The notes under the pieces: model-generated | Told to the model about the DNA's origin: nothing | What the model saw: the letters and a program-made list of their open reading frames with translations, nothing else | The model's database searches: none | Assembly: GCA_003529305.1 (NCBI GenBank) | Contig: DPWC01000119.1 | Span: 1-6,784, forward strand | DNA length: 6,784 nucleotides | Origin: Actinomycetota bacterium | GTDB lineage: Bacteria; Actinomycetota; Actinomycetes; UBA12327 | Direction of reading: 5' to 3' | Shown: in pieces, positions 5,352 through 6,784 of the stretch | How the letters are laid out: every line of letters starts with the position of its first letter | Position numbering within the stretch: position 1 is the first letter of the stretch | Translations under genes and position numbers: made by a program

Positions 5352-6302
5352 GTGCGATTGGGCGTGCTGGATATTGGCTCGAACACCGTGCATCTGCTGG
5401 TGGTGGATGCGCATCACGGTGCCGCGCCCCTGCCGATGGCCTCGCACAAAGTGGGGCTGTATCTCATGGAGTCGCTCGACGGTGATGGGTCGTTGGATTC
5501 CGCGGCGGTGGACCGACTCATTGACAGTATTACTGAATGTGTGGGTCTGGCTGAGGAACAGGGAGTCGATGCCCTGATCGCCTTTGCCACCTCGGCTATT
5601 CGCGAGGCGGGAAACGGTCGGAGCGTGCTGGCGCGCATTCGCAAGGCGGCGGGTGTGCCGGTAGCAGTGCTGCCCGGGGCAGAGGAAGCCGCCGCCACCT
5701 TCCTCGCGGCTCGACGGTGGTTCGGTTGGTCGTCGGGGGACTTGTTGGTCGCCGATATCGGTGGCGGGTCGCTCGAACTGGCAGCAGGAAGTGACGAAGC
5801 CCCGGCAGTGGCGGTATCTTTGCCCTTGGGCGCTGGTCGCCTCACGCGGCAGTTCGCCCATCGCTCTGGCGAACTTCGGCCGGATGGATTGGAGCGACTG
5901 CGAGAGTTAGTCGTTCAAGAGATCGCGGGTATTCGAGCTGCGATGACGCCGCATCACGACCATCGCCACCATGTGGCCACTTCGAAGTCTTTTCGCCAGC
6001 TCGCGCGAATCAACGGCGCGCCGAGTTCGAGTGCCGGCCTGTTTGTTCAGCGTTTCTTGAACAGCGCAGACATGACGGGGCTGGCCGAGCGGTTATGTGA
6101 GATGCCGCTGGAAGATCGGTCGAAACTACCGGGGGTCTCACGGGAGCGCGCCGGGCAATTGCCGGCAGCAGCGGTTGTCGCTGAGGAAGTCATGCGTGGA
6201 CTCGGCATCGAGCGCTTCGAGCTCTGCCCCTGGGCACTTCGTGAGGGATTGATCCTTCGCTACCTCGAGACCATGCCATGGGATCGGCGAACACCGTCGT
6301 AA
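5352..6302 (+). CDS. ppx: Exopolyphosphatase / guanosine pentaphosphate phosphohydrolase (Ppx/GppA) family protein
   Basis: ASKHA-fold phosphatase that removes terminal phosphate from inorganic polyphosphate and/or pppGpp. 316 aa from GTG at 5352, the short two-domain form usual in actinobacteria, without the HD-like C-terminal domain of E. coli Ppx. Seen: phosphate-1 loop LDIGSNTVHLLV (6-17); ATSAIREA (79-86); GAEEA (109-113); and phosphate-2 loop ADIGGGSLEL (134-143). The start at 5352 gives the family-typical MRLGVLDIGSNT; the GTG at 5331 would add seven residues with no match and is rejected. Which substrate it uses cannot be told from sequence; short mycobacterial relatives act mainly on polyphosphate. 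It is divergent from the Cys-rich gene and 16 bp upstream of proC, so probably co-transcribed with proC at least in part. Confidence 0.93.
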   Translation: MRLGVLDIGSNTVHLLVVDAHHGAAPLPMASHKVGLYLMESLDGDGSLDSAAVDRLIDSITECVGLAEEQGVDALIAFATSAIREAGNGRSVLARIRKAAGVPVAVLPGAEEAAATFLAARRWFGWSSGDLLVADIGGGSLELAAGSDEAPAVAVSLPLGAGRLTRQFAHRSGELRPDGLERLRELVVQEIAGIRAAMTPHHDHRHHVATSKSFRQLARINGAPSSSAGLFVQRFLNSADMTGLAERLCEMPLEDRSKLPGVSRERAGQLPAAAVVAEEVMRGLGIERFELCPWALREGLILRYLETMPWDRRTPS

Positions 6303-6306
6303 CTGC

Positions 6307-6318
6307 CACAATGGCGCC
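6307..6318 (+). promoter_or_regulatory. Possible leaderless promoter -10 of proC
   Basis: CACAAT (6307-6312) then 6 nt (GGCGCC) and ATG at 6319. It keeps the A at position 2 and the T at position 6 of TANNNT but lacks the first T. Spacing equals that at the five other genes. No -35 is seen. proC may also be read from ppx. Confidence 0.35.
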
Positions 6319-6784
6319 ATGACAGCAACGCTGGGTTTCGTCGGTGGCGGCCGGATGGGTGAGGCCCTCATTGCCGGAGCACTTCGCTCAGGCCGCAGCG
6401 CGGACAGCATTGCGGTCGTCGAAGCCTCCGCTGCGCGATGCCAAGAGATCCACGAGCGGTACCAGGTGGTGGCCACGCCCGAGGCAACGGCCCTACGCAG
6501 CGTCGGCACTGTGGTGTTGGCCGTCAAGCCACAACAAATTGCGGAGGTCTGTCAGGAGATCGCCGATCACTTGGCGCCGGGAACACTGGTGGTCTCGGTG
6601 GCGGCCGGGACGACGATCGCCGCCTTATCTGCTGCCTTGCCAGGTCACCGCATTGTTCGGGTGATGCCCAACACGCCCGCATTGATTGGGCGGGGCATGA
6701 GCGCCGTCTGCGCGGGGACCCAGGTGAGTGACGATGACCTCACCGACCTGGTGGCGTTACTGGGTGCCGTAGGCGATGTTGTGC
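6319..6784 (+). CDS. proC: Pyrroline-5-carboxylate reductase ProC, partial (C-terminus beyond right edge)
   Basis: Last step of proline synthesis: NAD(P)H reduction of pyrroline-5-carboxylate to L-proline, in the cytoplasm. 155 codons are visible of a usual 260-280. Seen: a Rossmann start TLGFVGGGRMGEALI (4-18, dinucleotide loop G9-G14), VVLAVKPQQI (65-74), SVAAGTTI (93-100) and RVMPNTPALIGRGM (114-127), all characteristic of ProC. The C-terminal dimerisation domain with the substrate-binding helices lies off the window. The start is ATG at 6319; the ATG at 6311 is out of frame. There is no Shine-Dalgarno. It follows ppx after 16 bp, an arrangement known in other actinobacteria. Confidence 0.96.
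   Translation, partial: MTATLGFVGGGRMGEALIAGALRSGRSADSIAVVEASAARCQEIHERYQVVATPEATALRSVGTVVLAVKPQQIAEVCQEIADHLAPGTLVVSVAAGTTIAALSAALPGHRIVRVMPNTPALIGRGMSAVCAGTQVSDDDLTDLVALLGAVGDVV

Noticed and set aside
5313..5861. Minus-strand 182-codon ORF opposite ppx
   Set aside because: It is an antisense shadow of a well-supported gene in high-G+C DNA; no motifs or start signals.
1..6784. Mobile elements, CRISPR arrays, tRNA or rRNA genes, toxin-antitoxin or defence modules
   Set aside because: Almost every base belongs to a recognisable housekeeping or conserved gene; no transposase, terminal inverted repeats, spaced repeats or cloverleaf sequence was found by eye.

Overview
This G+C-rich window reads as chromosomal DNA of an actinobacterium. 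The evidence is the DisA and RadA sequence types, the actinobacterial form of MutY (RLGYPRRA where most MutY have GLGYYARAR), the short Ppx/GppA protein next to proC, frequent GTG starts, and start codons placed as in leaderless actinobacterial genes. I cannot name a genus. Coding density is very high, and I see no mobile element, tRNA, rRNA, CRISPR array or sign of recent transfer.

Layout, left to right: mutY (minus, 3' end cut off by the left edge); a membrane-anchored protein of unknown function with a Ser/Thr/Pro-rich stalk (plus, divergent from mutY); disA, the c-di-AMP synthase and DNA-integrity protein (minus, convergent with it); a pyridoxamine-5'-phosphate-oxidase-like flavin-barrel protein (plus, divergent from disA); a short interval with a 21-bp tandem repeat; radA (minus); a Cys-rich protein of unknown function (minus, upstream of radA); ppx/gppA (plus, divergent from the Cys-rich gene); and proC (plus, 3' end cut off by the right edge).

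The left and middle parts form a DNA-maintenance neighbourhood: mutY excises adenine opposite 8-oxoguanine, radA processes recombination intermediates, and disA couples branched DNA to c-di-AMP synthesis. radA and disA are commonly adjacent in one operon. Here an opposite-strand gene separates them, so each should need its own promoter. The right part holds nucleotide/polyphosphate turnover (ppx/gppA) and proline synthesis (proC), a pairing seen in other actinobacteria.

The most notable pattern is regulatory. Five genes (mutY, the anchored protein, radA, the Cys-rich gene and ppx) have a TANNNT hexamer ending exactly 6 nt before ATG/GTG, and proC has a weaker version (CACAAT + 6 nt). None has a convincing separate Shine-Dalgarno. 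This is the expected layout of -10 elements for leaderless mRNAs. In contrast, disA and the flavin-barrel gene carry clear Shine-Dalgarno sequences. The pattern also sets the Ppx start at 5352 rather than 5331. I do not see a clearly new multi-gene system. The unknowns worth pursuing are the Cys-rich protein, the anchored protein, and the gene splitting radA from disA.
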